Assembly (NCBI GenBank): GCA_038235705.1
Contig: JBBSTR010000004.1
Span: forward strand, 14,349-78,348
Direction: 5' to 3'
Source of the DNA: CANKBT01 sp038235705
Lineage (GTDB): Bacteria > Actinomycetota > Actinomycetes > Mycobacteriales > SCTD01
Length of the DNA: 64,000 nucleotides
The notes under the pieces are model-generated. The model ran no database searches. It was not told the origin of the DNA and was given only the letters and a program-made list of their open reading frames with translations. Each line of letters opens with the position of its first letter. Within the stretch, counting starts at the first letter, position 1. A program made the translations under genes and the position numbers. Shown piece by piece: positions 32,992 to 42,410 of this stretch.

Positions 32992-35900
32992 GACCCGGCC
33001 AACATGTCGGACAGCGCGACGACCAGCGCCGCCGGCGGCTTCCAGGACCAGACGCCCGTCTCACCGTGCCCGACCATGCCCCGCAGGAACAGGTAGAGCA
33101 CCCCGCCGAGATGTCGAGACGGGTCGTATCCCGGCTGCCGCCAGCGCAGGTAGCGGTGCAGCGCGACGCAGTAGAGCAGCGCCTGCAACGGGTAGTGCGC
33201 GTCCAGCACCGCCGCGTCCAACGCTTCGCGCCGGTAGTGCCAGGTGGTCAGGAGCACCCCCCAGGTCCCGAGCATGTTGGTCTTGTGGTCGATCACGAGG
33301 AAGCCGTCACCGGCCTTCAGCACCAGGTCGATGGCGCCGACCAGGTAGCCGCGCAGCTCCGGGTCGCCCAGGCCCTCGACCCGTTCGGCGTACGGCAGGA
33401 CGGGGTCTCCCGGTGAGAGGTGCTCGCGCAGCAGGTCGGCCAGCTCGCCCAGACGCGGGACCCGGCCCGCCGGTGCGTCGCCGCCGCCGAGCGGCATCTC
33501 GAAGTCCAGCTCGACGAGATGCTCGGTCACGTCGGCCAGGGACAGGCCGTGGGCGAGCGGTCCCAGCGGGGTCTGCACCGCCAACACCAAGGCCGTGCCC
33601 AGCCGCTCCGCCGTCACGCCCGCGTCTCGATGCTGCAGGAGCTCGCCTGCGACCCGGGTCAGCTCGGCCTCGACGTCGTCGACGGTGAGGTCGGCGCGTT
33701 CGAGCACCTCGTGGACCAGTGTCCCGAACGCGGCACCCCCCGGGAGGTCGGCCATCGGGCTCGGGGCAGCGTCCGGATCCGCCTGCTCCGGCAAGGCCGG
33801 CGGGGCGGCGGGCTCGTCCTGCTTGATCTCGACGTCCGGCTCGGAGCTCACCCCTGGGTGCTCGTGGGCATCACGGGTCAGCGCGGTGTAGGACGTACGC
33901 CGCCACTGGAGGTCCAGGCTGCGAGCGAGAACGGCCAGCTCGAGCTCGGGTGCCGCGACCTTGGTCGGGGCGGGCGGCACCGAGACGGGCGCGGACGGAT
34001 CACCGACGATCTCGACATCGAGCCCCAGCGCGCGGAACCGCGCGATCGCCTCCTCGTCGGTCGGCACCGGCACCGTGACCGGGAGGGTCAGCGGGTCGGC
34101 GCCGAGCAGGAGCCGGTGCAGCGGCGCGCCTGGCGTGTTCTTGCCGCCCTGCCACCAGAGCAGCAGCTGGCTGGCCGCCCGGGTGACCGCGACGTAGAGC
34201 AGCCGCAGCTCCTCGCCACCGTCCTCAGCGACCTGCTGTGCGCAGGCGGTGTCGTACTCAGGGTCGCCCTTGCCCGCGACGTAGAGGGTGCGCTCACGAC
34301 CGTCGTGACCCCGGGGCAGCTGCTCCCGCGAGCCGCCCGCACTGACGTCCCAGCCGTACGGGACGAGCACGACCGGCCACTCGAGACCCTTGCTGGCGTG
34401 CACGGTCATCACCGTCACCGCCGGGGCCTCGGTGTCCAGGCGACGGGCCCGCTCCAGGTCGCTCGCGTCCTGGGCGGCCCGCTCGATGCGTTCGCGCAGC
34501 CACGAGAGCAGGCCCACGAGGCCGAGCCCCTGGGCGCTCTCCCCGTGCAGGACCTCGGCGAGGTGGCGCAGGTCGGTGAGCAGACGGTCGCCACCCACCT
34601 GGCCGAGCAGTCGGGCCATCACCCGGCGGTCACCGGTGACCTGGCTGAACAGCGCCGCGACGCCCGCCGTGCTCAACGCCTCGGCCCAGGAACGCAGCTG
34701 CTCGGTGAGGCTGTCGGTGACCGTCTCGCCCGCGGACCCGTCGAGCTGCTCGCCGGTGCCGCCGATCCAGGGCGACAGCACGAGGCGGCGGACCACGCCG
34801 CTGCGGTGCGGCTGCTCGACCGCCTCGAGCAGGAGCAGCCAGAGCCGCGCCGCGGGCTGGCGGAAGACGCTGTCGAGCACGCTGACGACGGACTCGACAC
34901 CGACCTCGGTCAGTGCGGCCTCGACGAGCTGGGCCTGCACCCGGGTGCGGACGAGCACGGCAACGTCCCGCGGCCCGAGCGGACGCCGTGTGCCGTCCTG
35001 CTCAAGCTCCGTGCCGGCCGCGAGCAGGGCCACGACCTGCTCGGCAGCGTCTTTCGCGACCTTGGGCCGGGCCACACCGACGAGGGCTGGCCCCTTGCCC
35101 GCGCGCGGAACGACCCGTAGCCGTACGGCCGTCCGCTCCGGGTGCAGGCGGCTCGTCGCCTGCGCGGCAGAGACCGGCCCCACCCGGATCCCGTCGTCAC
35201 CGAGCGCGGCGCCTCGGAAGATCGTCGCGAGACCGGCGAGGACGCCGGCGTCGCTGCGGTGGTTGGTGAGCAGCCCTGCCCGCTGACCGGCGTGCTCGCG
35301 GGCGGACAGGTAGGCCCCCACGTCAGCGCCCCGGAAGCCGTAGATCGCCTGCTTCGGATCCCCGATGAGCACCAGGTCGCGCACCCCGTCGAAAGCCCGG
35401 CGGAGCACCTCCCACTGCACCGGGTCGGTGTCCTGGAACTCGTCCACGAGCACGACGGAGTAGCGGTGAGAGAGGCGCTGACAGGCGACCGGGCCGGTCA
35501 CCGGGTCGCACATCGCTTCCCGCACCCGACGGAGCAGGTCGTCGTAGCCGAGCAGACGCTGCTCGTCGACCCGCCGGTCGACCTCGCTGCGCACAGCGGC
35601 CGCGAACCGGGCACGCACGCCGCCGGGATCCTCGCTGCCACGCTCGTCCGGGTCGGGCAGCAACCGGGCCTCGCGGTCGCCGACCGCGGCCTGGGCGACG
35701 GCGCGCGCCTGTTCGTGGCTGAACGACGGGGCCGCCGCGCCCGGCCGCGCCCAGCGGCGCAGGTAGAGGTCGTCGCACACCTCGCCGGTCAGCTCGGCGA
35801 CGTCGGTGACCAGCTGCGACGTGCCGTCGTCGGCACCGGCTGTCCCCAGCCCGTGAAGGACCTGCAGGCAGAACTCGTGCACGGTCGCGACGGTCGCTGT

Positions 35901-36275
35901 GTCGAACGCGGCCAGCGCAGTCGTGAGCCGTTCGACCCGGTCCTCGACCTCGGTCGCCGAGCCTCGGGCGAGGAGCGCGCACACCGGGTCGCCGGACTGC
36001 CGGGCCGTCACCGGGTTGGTGAGAGCACGCCGCACCGCGAGCATCCGCTGGCGCACCCGGGTCCGCAGCTCGGTCGTCGCCCCGCGGCCGAACGTGACCA
36101 CGAGCAGCTCGTCGATGCGCGCGGACCCCTCGGCCACGTATCTCGTCACCAGGCCGGCGATCGTGTAGGTCTTGCCGGTGCCGGCGCTCGCCTCGAGCAC
36201 CACCGTGCCGCTCGGGAGCGGTCCGGCGAGGTCGAAGGCGAGCCCGGGTGTCGGCTGCGGGATCAGGGCGGTCAT
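32988..36275 (-). CDS. recB: Exodeoxyribonuclease V beta subunit (RecB helicase/nuclease)
   Basis: This 1095-residue RecB carries an SF1 helicase and a C-terminal nuclease. Walker A is LEASAGTGKTYTIAGL near residue 30, and motif II is VLVDEFQDTDPVQW. Motif VI is LLYVAVTRAASQLLLW. The nuclease has FLVIDHKTN, a variant of the usual DYKTN, followed by YPLQALLYCVALHRYLRW. ATG 36275 overlaps the recC stop by four bases. It is the motor and nuclease that degrades DNA to Chi. The DHK in place of DYK keeps the catalytic Asp and Lys, so activity should be retained. Confidence 0.95.
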   Translation of the reverse strand: MTALIPQPTPGLAFDLAGPLPSGTVVLEASAGTGKTYTIAGLVTRYVAEGSARIDELLVVTFGRGATTELRTRVRQRMLAVRRALTNPVTARQSGDPVCALLARGSATEVEDRVERLTTALAAFDTATVATVHEFCLQVLHGLGTAGADDGTSQLVTDVAELTGEVCDDLYLRRWARPGAAAPSFSHEQARAVAQAAVGDREARLLPDPDERGSEDPGGVRARFAAAVRSEVDRRVDEQRLLGYDDLLRRVREAMCDPVTGPVACQRLSHRYSVVLVDEFQDTDPVQWEVLRRAFDGVRDLVLIGDPKQAIYGFRGADVGAYLSAREHAGQRAGLLTNHRSDAGVLAGLATIFRGAALGDDGIRVGPVSAAQATSRLHPERTAVRLRVVPRAGKGPALVGVARPKVAKDAAEQVVALLAAGTELEQDGTRRPLGPRDVAVLVRTRVQAQLVEAALTEVGVESVVSVLDSVFRQPAARLWLLLLEAVEQPHRSGVVRRLVLSPWIGGTGEQLDGSAGETVTDSLTEQLRSWAEALSTAGVAALFSQVTGDRRVMARLLGQVGGDRLLTDLRHLAEVLHGESAQGLGLVGLLSWLRERIERAAQDASDLERARRLDTEAPAVTVMTVHASKGLEWPVVLVPYGWDVSAGGSREQLPRGHDGRERTLYVAGKGDPEYDTACAQQVAEDGGEELRLLYVAVTRAASQLLLWWQGGKNTPGAPLHRLLLGADPLTLPVTVPVPTDEEAIARFRALGLDVEIVGDPSAPVSVPPAPTKVAAPELELAVLARSLDLQWRRTSYTALTRDAHEHPGVSSEPDVEIKQDEPAAPPALPEQADPDAAPSPMADLPGGAAFGTLVHEVLERADLTVDDVEAELTRVAGELLQHRDAGVTAERLGTALVLAVQTPLGPLAHGLSLADVTEHLVELDFEMPLGGGDAPAGRVPRLGELADLLREHLSPGDPVLPYAERVEGLGDPELRGYLVGAIDLVLKAGDGFLVIDHKTNMLGTWGVLLTTWHYRREALDAAVLDAHYPLQALLYCVALHRYLRWRQPGYDPSRHLGGVLYLFLRGMVGHGETGVWSWKPPAALVVALSDMLAGS

Positions 36276-39200
36276 ACCCGCGTCACGTCCCGCTGCTTGT
36301 GAGCCAGCAGCGGCTCCCAGACGAGCCGGGCGAGCCGGGCGAACGACGTCGGGCCGTCGGCCGAGCCCGGTTCGGGGACCGGGCACTCCCAGGACCAGAG
36401 CACGTTGAAGTCGACCACCCCGCCGAAGACCTGCTGCCAGTCCTCGTCCTGGTCGTCGCCAGGAAAGCCGTACGGCGAGAGCCAGGCCTTGCGGGCCGCG
36501 TCCTGAGGCATGTCCTGCTGGCTGGCCGCGAAAGCCATGGCCGCACCGGCCGGGAGCGGGAGCGGCAAGCGCAGCGCGACGTCGCGCAGCGCCACCCGCT
36601 CGGCGAGCAGTCCCAGGGGGTCCTCGGGTGCCTCGAGCGTGTGCGTCGCGCGGAACCGGCCGTCCCCGCGGCCGACGACGACCGCGTGCCAAGGCTGCTC
36701 CGGCCGGCTCGCCGAGAGCACCACCAGGTCGATCCACGCTCGAAGCAGCTGCTTGGCCTTGATCCTGGACCAGGTCACGGTCACCAGGGCGTCGCCGTGC
36801 ACGCCTGCCACGGCCCCACGCACGCGTCGACCGTCGGGCAGCGGCACCTCGACGGCCAGGGTCGCGCCGGCTCCGGTGAGGTGCGGAGCAGCGGCGTCGG
36901 CGAGCGAGACGACCATCGGCGTGACCGCGTCGAGCACTCCTCGGCCGAGCGCGTGAGGGGGAAGATCTCCCCGCCTGGCTTCCACCACCCGCTGCTGGTC
37001 CGCCGTCCCGTCGACCTGCGCCGCGAGCAGCCGTTCGGCGACCTCCCACGTCGTCAAACCGTCGAGGGTGATCGGCAGCGACTCTTCCGGGTCGAGGACG
37101 CCGGACTGCGACCACACCCCGAGTCGTTGACGGAGAAACCCCTTTCCCGGATGGACGAGCAGCTCGCGGAGCTGCCGCAGGTCGACGTCACCGTCGTCCG
37201 GCGCCGGGGGCAGCGGGCCGGAGAGCATCGGCGGAGCGGGTTGTTGCCCGGCCGCGGCCGCCTTCGCCCCACGGACCCCGGCCGGGTCGTAGGAGAACAC
37301 CTGCCCGGGCACGAGCGCCCCGCGACGGAACGACGCGGCCCCGAACGGCTGTAACGGGTGCCGGACAAGCACCTCCTGACCGAACGGTCGGCCGTCTTTC
37401 GTCGCTCCGAGCAGGTCGATCGCGTCGAGCAGCTCGCCGATCGGCACGGCCGGCGGGAGCGGGGCCCCGGTGCGCACGTGTGCACCGTCGAACGTCACCA
37501 CGAGGTGGTCCGTCGCCGACAGCACGGCGTCGAGCAGCAGCTGTCGGTCCTCGCTGCGCGGGTCACGCTCACCGACCTGCGGTTCGCGGGCCAGCAGGTC
37601 GTCGCCGGAGGGCTCGGTCCTTCGCGGGAAGGCCCCGTCGTCCATGCCGAGCAGGCACACCACCCGGTGCGGCACAGAACGCATGGGCACGAGCGTGCAG
37701 ACCGTCAACCCACCCGTGCGGAACCCGCTCCGGGTCGGGCGACCGGCCAGCCGCTCCCCGAGCAGAGCTTGCAGGTCGAGGCGGGTCAGCACCGCCGTCC
37801 TGCGATCCACGGACGCGTCGCTGCTGATCGCGGCGGCGGCGCCGTCCGAGACCTCCGCCAGCTCTCGCCGGAGCTGTGCCAGCTGCCAGTCGCCGTCGAG
37901 CGGGACGTCCCCGAGGCTCAGCACCGCCGACTCCAAGGCCGCGAGCCAGGCAGCCATCGGTTGCGGGCCGGTCAACGCGTCGAGCGAGGTCGCGACCCTG
38001 TCGACCAGCTCGGCGACCCGGCCCACCAGGGCGAGCCCGGAGCCCTCCACCGCGTCCAGCGGCAGGACGTCGCCGAGCAGGTCCTGGCCCTCGGGCAGGG
38101 CGACCCCGACCAGGAGCCGGTCGAGCCCCGCCTGCCACGTGCCCTGGGCGACCTCGACCGGCAGACCCCAGGCCTGACGGTGCTCGGCGTCGAGCCCCCA
38201 CCGCACCCCTGCGTCGACGGCCCACCCCCGCAGCTGCTCGACGTCGTCGTCGGACAACCGACCCCGGCGTCGCACGGCTGGGGACCCGAGCAGGTCGAGC
38301 ACCTGGCTGCTGGTGGCCCGACCCCCGGCCAGCTCGAGCAGGTCGGCCGCGAGCGCGAGCAGCGGGTTGAGCTGACGGGGCGACCGGTCAGCGACCGTGA
38401 CCCGGAGCCTGGCAGCCGGGTGGTCGACGGCCTCGAACGCGGCGCTGACCAGCGGGGCGAACTGCTCGACGTCAGGACACAGCACCAGGACGTCGCGAGG
38501 CTCCAGGGTGGGGTCTCCAGCCAGCAGACCGAGAACGACCTCCCGAAGCACTTCGACCTGACGCGCCCGACCGTGGCAGGCATGGACCTGGACGCTCCTG
38601 TCGCTCTCCTCCGCCCTGACCTGGGGGTCATCGTCTCGGAGCGCGCGTTGAAGCGCGCCGAGCAACGTGTCCGGTGGTGACGCCGCCGGCACGGGCGCGA
38701 CGCGGACCGTGATCCTCGGCCGACGCTCCCCCGGCCTCGGTGCGGCCAGCTCGCCAAGTCGCACCTGCAGCTGCTGGACGTCTCGGGAGAGCGAAGCGAG
38801 CAGCGGGTGCCGGACGCTGACGGTCAGGTCGCGACGGGACAGCGCGGCTGGAGCCTGCTCGACCGCGTGCCACAGCGCCGGTCCCGGGTGGTGCAGCCAC
38901 AGGTGGACCTCGCGGTGAGCGGCCAGCGCGGCGAGCACCTGCAGGCGGGCAGCGGGCAGCCGGCTCGGCCCGTAGAAGCTGAACCGGTCCGCCAGATCGC
39001 CGTCACCCTCGCGCAGCCGAGCGCACCCCGCTCCGAGCAGCTCGGCCGGCGAGGGCCCGACCCGTTGCCGGAGGGCGCGCCAGAGGCGGGGCTGCCACGC
39101 AAGATCCTGCGGTGCTGCGCTCGACCCTGACGCCCACCCCAGGATGAGCTCAGGCCGCTCGCTCCCGTACGAGCCGAACAAGCCCGCAAGGCGTCGAGCC

Positions 39201-39592
39201 GTTCGGTAGCCCGAGGTGCGTGCGCCGGAGAGATGATGACGCAACGTCCCTGACCAGGCCTCGTCCGGCAGCTCGTCCAGCACCTGCAGCAGCGGCCAGA
39301 CCACGCTGTCGGGTTGCCACGCCTCAACGGCAGCGGCGTGCTCCTCGCTGACAACGACCAGCACCTCGTCGAGCAGCTGGCCGGGGCGCCGGAAGTCGAT
39401 GCCAGCCGCGATCCCGTCCCCGCGCACCGCACCGAGATGGTGCGACAGGCGCTGCGAGATCCAGCGTTCGACACCCTTGGCCGGGACCGCCACGATCTCT
39501 CTCGCCAGCACCGGCCCCGGCACACGCGTCAGCTCCTCGGCGAGGGCGGCGACCAGCGCGTCCGGGGACGGGCTCGTGTGCAGGTGCAGCAT
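36272..39592 (-). CDS. recC: Exodeoxyribonuclease V gamma subunit (RecC)
   Basis: This 1106-residue RecC, the Chi-recognition subunit with an inactive helicase fold, includes VPAKGVERWISQRLSHHLG early, VLVLCPDVEQFAPLV in the middle and CLLGMDDGAFPR then GERDPRSEDRQLLLDAVLSA later. ATG 39592 is chosen because MLHLHTSPSPDALVAALAEE is the usual RecC start, though no strong ribosome site is visible. The frame stays open upstream to 39856, but that part reads as a fragment of another gene (PIN toxin) and should not be included. It is the first of three coupled genes. Confidence 0.93.
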   Translation of the reverse strand: MLHLHTSPSPDALVAALAEELTRVPGPVLAREIVAVPAKGVERWISQRLSHHLGAVRGDGIAAGIDFRRPGQLLDEVLVVVSEEHAAAVEAWQPDSVVWPLLQVLDELPDEAWSGTLRHHLSGARTSGYRTARRLAGLFGSYGSERPELILGWASGSSAAPQDLAWQPRLWRALRQRVGPSPAELLGAGCARLREGDGDLADRFSFYGPSRLPAARLQVLAALAAHREVHLWLHHPGPALWHAVEQAPAALSRRDLTVSVRHPLLASLSRDVQQLQVRLGELAAPRPGERRPRITVRVAPVPAASPPDTLLGALQRALRDDDPQVRAEESDRSVQVHACHGRARQVEVLREVVLGLLAGDPTLEPRDVLVLCPDVEQFAPLVSAAFEAVDHPAARLRVTVADRSPRQLNPLLALAADLLELAGGRATSSQVLDLLGSPAVRRRGRLSDDDVEQLRGWAVDAGVRWGLDAEHRQAWGLPVEVAQGTWQAGLDRLLVGVALPEGQDLLGDVLPLDAVEGSGLALVGRVAELVDRVATSLDALTGPQPMAAWLAALESAVLSLGDVPLDGDWQLAQLRRELAEVSDGAAAAISSDASVDRRTAVLTRLDLQALLGERLAGRPTRSGFRTGGLTVCTLVPMRSVPHRVVCLLGMDDGAFPRRTEPSGDDLLAREPQVGERDPRSEDRQLLLDAVLSATDHLVVTFDGAHVRTGAPLPPAVPIGELLDAIDLLGATKDGRPFGQEVLVRHPLQPFGAASFRRGALVPGQVFSYDPAGVRGAKAAAAGQQPAPPMLSGPLPPAPDDGDVDLRQLRELLVHPGKGFLRQRLGVWSQSGVLDPEESLPITLDGLTTWEVAERLLAAQVDGTADQQRVVEARRGDLPPHALGRGVLDAVTPMVVSLADAAAPHLTGAGATLAVEVPLPDGRRVRGAVAGVHGDALVTVTWSRIKAKQLLRAWIDLVVLSASRPEQPWHAVVVGRGDGRFRATHTLEAPEDPLGLLAERVALRDVALRLPLPLPAGAAMAFAASQQDMPQDAARKAWLSPYGFPGDDQDEDWQQVFGGVVDFNVLWSWECPVPEPGSADGPTSFARLARLVWEPLLAHKQRDVTRV

Positions 39593-39754
39593 CAGCCGAC
39601 CGTAGAGCAGCCCACCGACAACCTGGGACGCCCCCATGAACTGCGCGTCACACGACGGTCTGGGCCAGCCGATGCCCGTGACCGACCGTGGCTGGTAACG
39701 CCCGGACGACGGGCTGTGAGGCTCCGCACCTGCGGCCCGCTGGGCCGCCTGAGG

Positions 39755-39856
39755 CTCGGGCGGAGCCACCCACCGTTGCGGCTGGCCGGTCACACCCGCG
39801 ATGTGCTCGAAGTGGGCGTCGTAGTGCAGCAGGACCAGCCTCGAGGTTGACGGCAT
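39755..39856 (-). pseudogene. C-terminal remnant of a PIN-domain (VapC-like) toxin
   Basis: Read on the minus strand, about 34 codons give LVLLHYDAHFEHIAGVTGQ then RWVAPPE. This matches the C-terminal strand and helix of PIN toxins such as VapC, which typically end HYDxDFExIAxVTGQxxxW. The N-terminal two thirds are missing, and the frame runs on without a stop into recC. The 324-bp gap at 39593-39916 otherwise shows no gene on either strand. A separate short frame from 39904 begins MTTPAPYDKLRLSALQYAV but joins nothing. Confidence 0.6.
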
Positions 39857-39916
39857 ACTGCAGAGCCGACAGCCGCAACTTGTCGTACGGCGCTGGGGTG
39901 GTCATGACGGCCCAGG

Positions 39917-40378
39917 CTATCGGCGGCGGGTCGTCCAGGTGGCCAGACCGAGCAGCAGCCCCCATTCCAGGAACCACGGTTCCCAGACCAGCAGCCGCCA
40001 GCGGAGCACGTCGGGATCGATCGGTACGTCGGGCGTCACGGCCCCGACGGCGACCAGGGCGACCGCGCTCACCTGCAGGAGCCCGTAGGCCGTGAGCAGG
40101 ACCGCCCCGACCCAGGCCGTCGCTCGCAACGTCCGCTGGGGCAGGCGGCATCCCCAGCGCTGGACCAGCGCCAGGGCGAGCACCGCGCCGGCGAGCTTGG
40201 CAACGCCGGTCACCCAGACGACGGTGATGATCAGCGGGTCGCGGGCGAGGGCCAGCTCCTCGATGCGGCCCCCGAGGGTCGACACCAGCGCCGTGCCGCC
40301 GGCCCCCCAGTAGAAGCTGACCAGCGCGAAGACGAAGGCCACCGCGGCCGCCGCGTAGGCGGGCCAGGTGCGGGTCAT
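39917..40378 (-). CDS. DUF3995-like integral membrane protein
   Basis: This 153-residue protein has four hydrophobic segments, starting WPAYAAAAVAFVFALVSFYW. The GGTALVSTLGGRIEEL loop and the LVWEPWFLEWGLLLGLATW ending match the DUF3995 pattern, which I recall rather than searched. No catalytic residues are visible and the role is unknown. It lies 84 bp downstream of alkB and about 325 bp upstream of recC, all on the minus strand, so it may share the alkB transcript. Confidence 0.72.
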   Translation of the reverse strand: MTRTWPAYAAAAVAFVFALVSFYWGAGGTALVSTLGGRIEELALARDPLIITVVWVTGVAKLAGAVLALALVQRWGCRLPQRTLRATAWVGAVLLTAYGLLQVSAVALVAVGAVTPDVPIDPDVLRWRLLVWEPWFLEWGLLLGLATWTTRRR

Positions 40379-40462
40379 CAGATCTCCTTGCCGTGCCCTG
40401 CGCGAGCTGCTGCGTCGGACGACGGTGAGGCTAGGCGAGGCACGGTCAGCACGTCGCGTGCC

Positions 40463-41077
40463 TCACCGCACCCCGTGCTGGCGCAGCTGGACGCTGATGC
40501 GCGGCCCCACCGGGCGGACGGTCTTCGGCACGGCGTGCTCCCAGGTGCGCTGGCAGGAGCCGCCCATGACGATCAGGTCGCCATGTCCGAGCGAGCACCG
40601 CATGCCCTGACCGCCGCCGCGGGGCCGCAGCGCGAGCTGACGCGGGGCGCCGACGCTGATGATGGCCACCATCGTGTCCTCCCGGGCGCCCCGACCGATC
40701 GTGTCTCCGTGCCAGGCGACGCTGTCGCGCCCGTCGCGGTAGAGGCACAGCCCTGCGGTCACGAACGGTCCCCCTGTCTCGCCGGCGTAGCGCTCGTCCA
40801 GCAGCGTCCTTGCCTGCTCCAGAACCGGGTGAGGGAGGCGCTGGCCCTCCCCGTAGAAGGCGAGCCGGCGGGGCACGGACACCTCGCGGTCATACATCTG
40901 GCGTCGTTCGTCGTGCCACGGCACCGTCTCGAGCAGCTCGGCGAACAAGGCGTCGGCGCCGCACAACCAGCCGGGAAACAGATCTACCCAGGCGCCGTAC
41001 GACAAGACGCTCCGACCCCCGGACGGCACCGGCCGCACGGTCGGGGTGTCCTCGAGGTCCAGCAGCGAGCCCTGCAT
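40463..41077 (-). CDS. alkB: Alpha-ketoglutarate-dependent alkylation repair dioxygenase AlkB
   Basis: This 204-residue Fe(II)/2-oxoglutarate dioxygenase directly removes alkyl groups from DNA or RNA bases. VAWHGD holds the His and Asp iron ligands, WEHAVPK the second His, and RPVGPRISVQLR the Arg residues for 2-oxoglutarate and substrate. RRQMYDREVSVPRRLAFYG is typical of the short bacterial branch. ATG 41077 is used. A LexA-box-like site lies at 41091-41106, 14 bp before the start, so SOS control is likely. Genes downstream on the same strand include DUF3995 and recC-recB-recD. Confidence 0.92.
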   Translation of the reverse strand: MQGSLLDLEDTPTVRPVPSGGRSVLSYGAWVDLFPGWLCGADALFAELLETVPWHDERRQMYDREVSVPRRLAFYGEGQRLPHPVLEQARTLLDERYAGETGGPFVTAGLCLYRDGRDSVAWHGDTIGRGAREDTMVAIISVGAPRQLALRPRGGGQGMRCSLGHGDLIVMGGSCQRTWEHAVPKTVRPVGPRISVQLRQHGVR

Positions 41078-41090
41078 GCGGACATGCTAA

Positions 41091-41106
41091 CCGAACGTGC
41101 GTTCGA
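41091..41106 (-). promoter_or_regulatory. Predicted LexA (SOS) box upstream of alkB
   Basis: CCGAAC-GTGC-GTTCGA matches the actinobacterial SOS consensus TCGAAC-N4-GTTCGA at eleven of twelve positions. It ends 14 bp upstream of the alkB ATG on the minus strand. The same type of site precedes lexA in this window. Confidence 0.75.
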
Positions 41107-41246
41107 CCTGTGCGACTGACCTCGGACACCGGCCCCGCCTCGGGTCAGACACCCGGTCACCCGCCCCCGCGCGGATGCTTGGGCACCCGTCCCGGGCCCC
41201 GGTGGCCTCGCGCAACGTGCATAAGCCCCGTAACACGCACAGGTGG

Positions 41247-41354
41247 GTGCGCAAGCATCCGGCAGGCATCCAGGTCGGGCTCGCTCCCGAGCCGGTCGGT
41301 TCCCACGAAGTCCCAGGCAGCTACCACCTGTCCTGGGCCGACCTGGTGATCTAG
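41247..41354 (+). other. Possible gene fragment (35 codons)
   Basis: In the 330-bp gap between alkB and the MpaB-type gene, a frame reads VRKHPAGIQVGLAPEPVG then SHEVPGSYHLSWADLVI and stops at 41354. It looks like the C-terminus of a protein rather than a random frame, but I do not recognise it. No start with a ribosome site is clear. The rest of the gap shows only the LexA box and a CGGGT-CAGAC-ACCCG hairpin at 41141-41155. Confidence 0.25.
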
Positions 41355-41407
41355 GACGCCGAACCGGCGTCAAGATCACCACCCGTAGGGTGGCCGCCCG
41401 TGGCCGC

Positions 41408-42343
41408 ATGACGCACCCTGGACCGGTGCAGATCGTCGAGGACGTCCGTTCCCGGTTCCGTGCCCGGGTCTCCGGCGACCCGACCGGCGCGCCGGACTGG
41501 GTCCGTGACATCGCGCTGGTGGGCAGCGGCGACGGCTGGTTCGAACCGGACGGAGTCGTCTGGCGGGTGCACGGCGACCTCTCCACGCTCTGCGGCGGTG
41601 TCGTGGCGCTGCTCGGCCAGGGCGCGCACCCGCGTGCCCTGGCCGGGGTGCAGCGGCACTCCGCCTACCTGGCGGACCCCTGGAAGCGGCTCGCCGGCAC
41701 CGCCCGGTGGCTGGTGGTCAGCACCTTCGGCTCGGCCGAGCTGGCCGAGCGCGAGTCAGCCCGCGTCCGTGGGATGCACCGCAAGGTCAAGGGTGTCGAC
41801 GACCGAGGCCGACCCTATGCCGCCGGGGACCCGCACCTGCTCCGCTGGGTCCACCTTGCCTTCACCGACGCGTTCCTCGCGGCCCACCTGGAGCTCGGGA
41901 CCGATCTCCGTCCTCGTTTCGGGCCCCGATGGGCCGACTCCTACGTCCGGGAGTGGGCCGTCAGCGCCGAGCGACTCGGAGCCACCGACCTGCCTCGGAG
42001 CCAAGCCGAGCTGGCCGACGCCTTGGAGGCGTATCGCACCGAGCTGGAGCCGGTGCCGCAGGACCTGCTGACCTTTCTGACCGGCCCGCCCGGGCTCTCC
42101 CCGCCGGAAAAGCTGTTCTACGCCGGCCTGGCCCGCGGCGGGCGGTTGCTCCTGTCCCCCACCCTCGCGCCCTTCGCCGGCGTCGCCGGCCGCGACGCCC
42201 GCGGTCCCCGGCACCGAGTCTCGTTGACGGCGACCAGAGCCCAGCTGCGCCTGCTGCGCCTGGTGCTCGGGCCCTTCAGCCCGTCGGAGGAAGCCGCCCG
42301 ATACCGCCTCGGCAACGGCCCGGCCCCGTCCTGGATGGCTTGA
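41408..42343 (+). CDS. MpaB/DUF2236-family oxygenase
   Basis: This 311-residue protein of the MpaB/Lcp-like DUF2236 family, which binds haem b in a helical fold, includes HGDLSTLCGGVVALLGQGAHPRAL, SAYLADPWKRLAGTARWL, the RVRGMHRKVKG helix with a conserved His, and HLLRWVHLAFTDAFLAAHL. Related enzymes cleave rubber or mycophenolic acid precursors, but most actinobacterial members are of unknown function. ATG 41408 is the best start. The frame is open from 41243. Confidence 0.8.
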   Translation: MTHPGPVQIVEDVRSRFRARVSGDPTGAPDWVRDIALVGSGDGWFEPDGVVWRVHGDLSTLCGGVVALLGQGAHPRALAGVQRHSAYLADPWKRLAGTARWLVVSTFGSAELAERESARVRGMHRKVKGVDDRGRPYAAGDPHLLRWVHLAFTDAFLAAHLELGTDLRPRFGPRWADSYVREWAVSAERLGATDLPRSQAELADALEAYRTELEPVPQDLLTFLTGPPGLSPPEKLFYAGLARGGRLLLSPTLAPFAGVAGRDARGPRHRVSLTATRAQLRLLRLVLGPFSPSEEAARYRLGNGPAPSWMA

Positions 42344-42410
42344 TCCGACGACAGGTGCCAGAAGACGTCAATGATCGTCTTTCCGGTCGACGAGGCCCGC
42401 AGGAGAGTCC

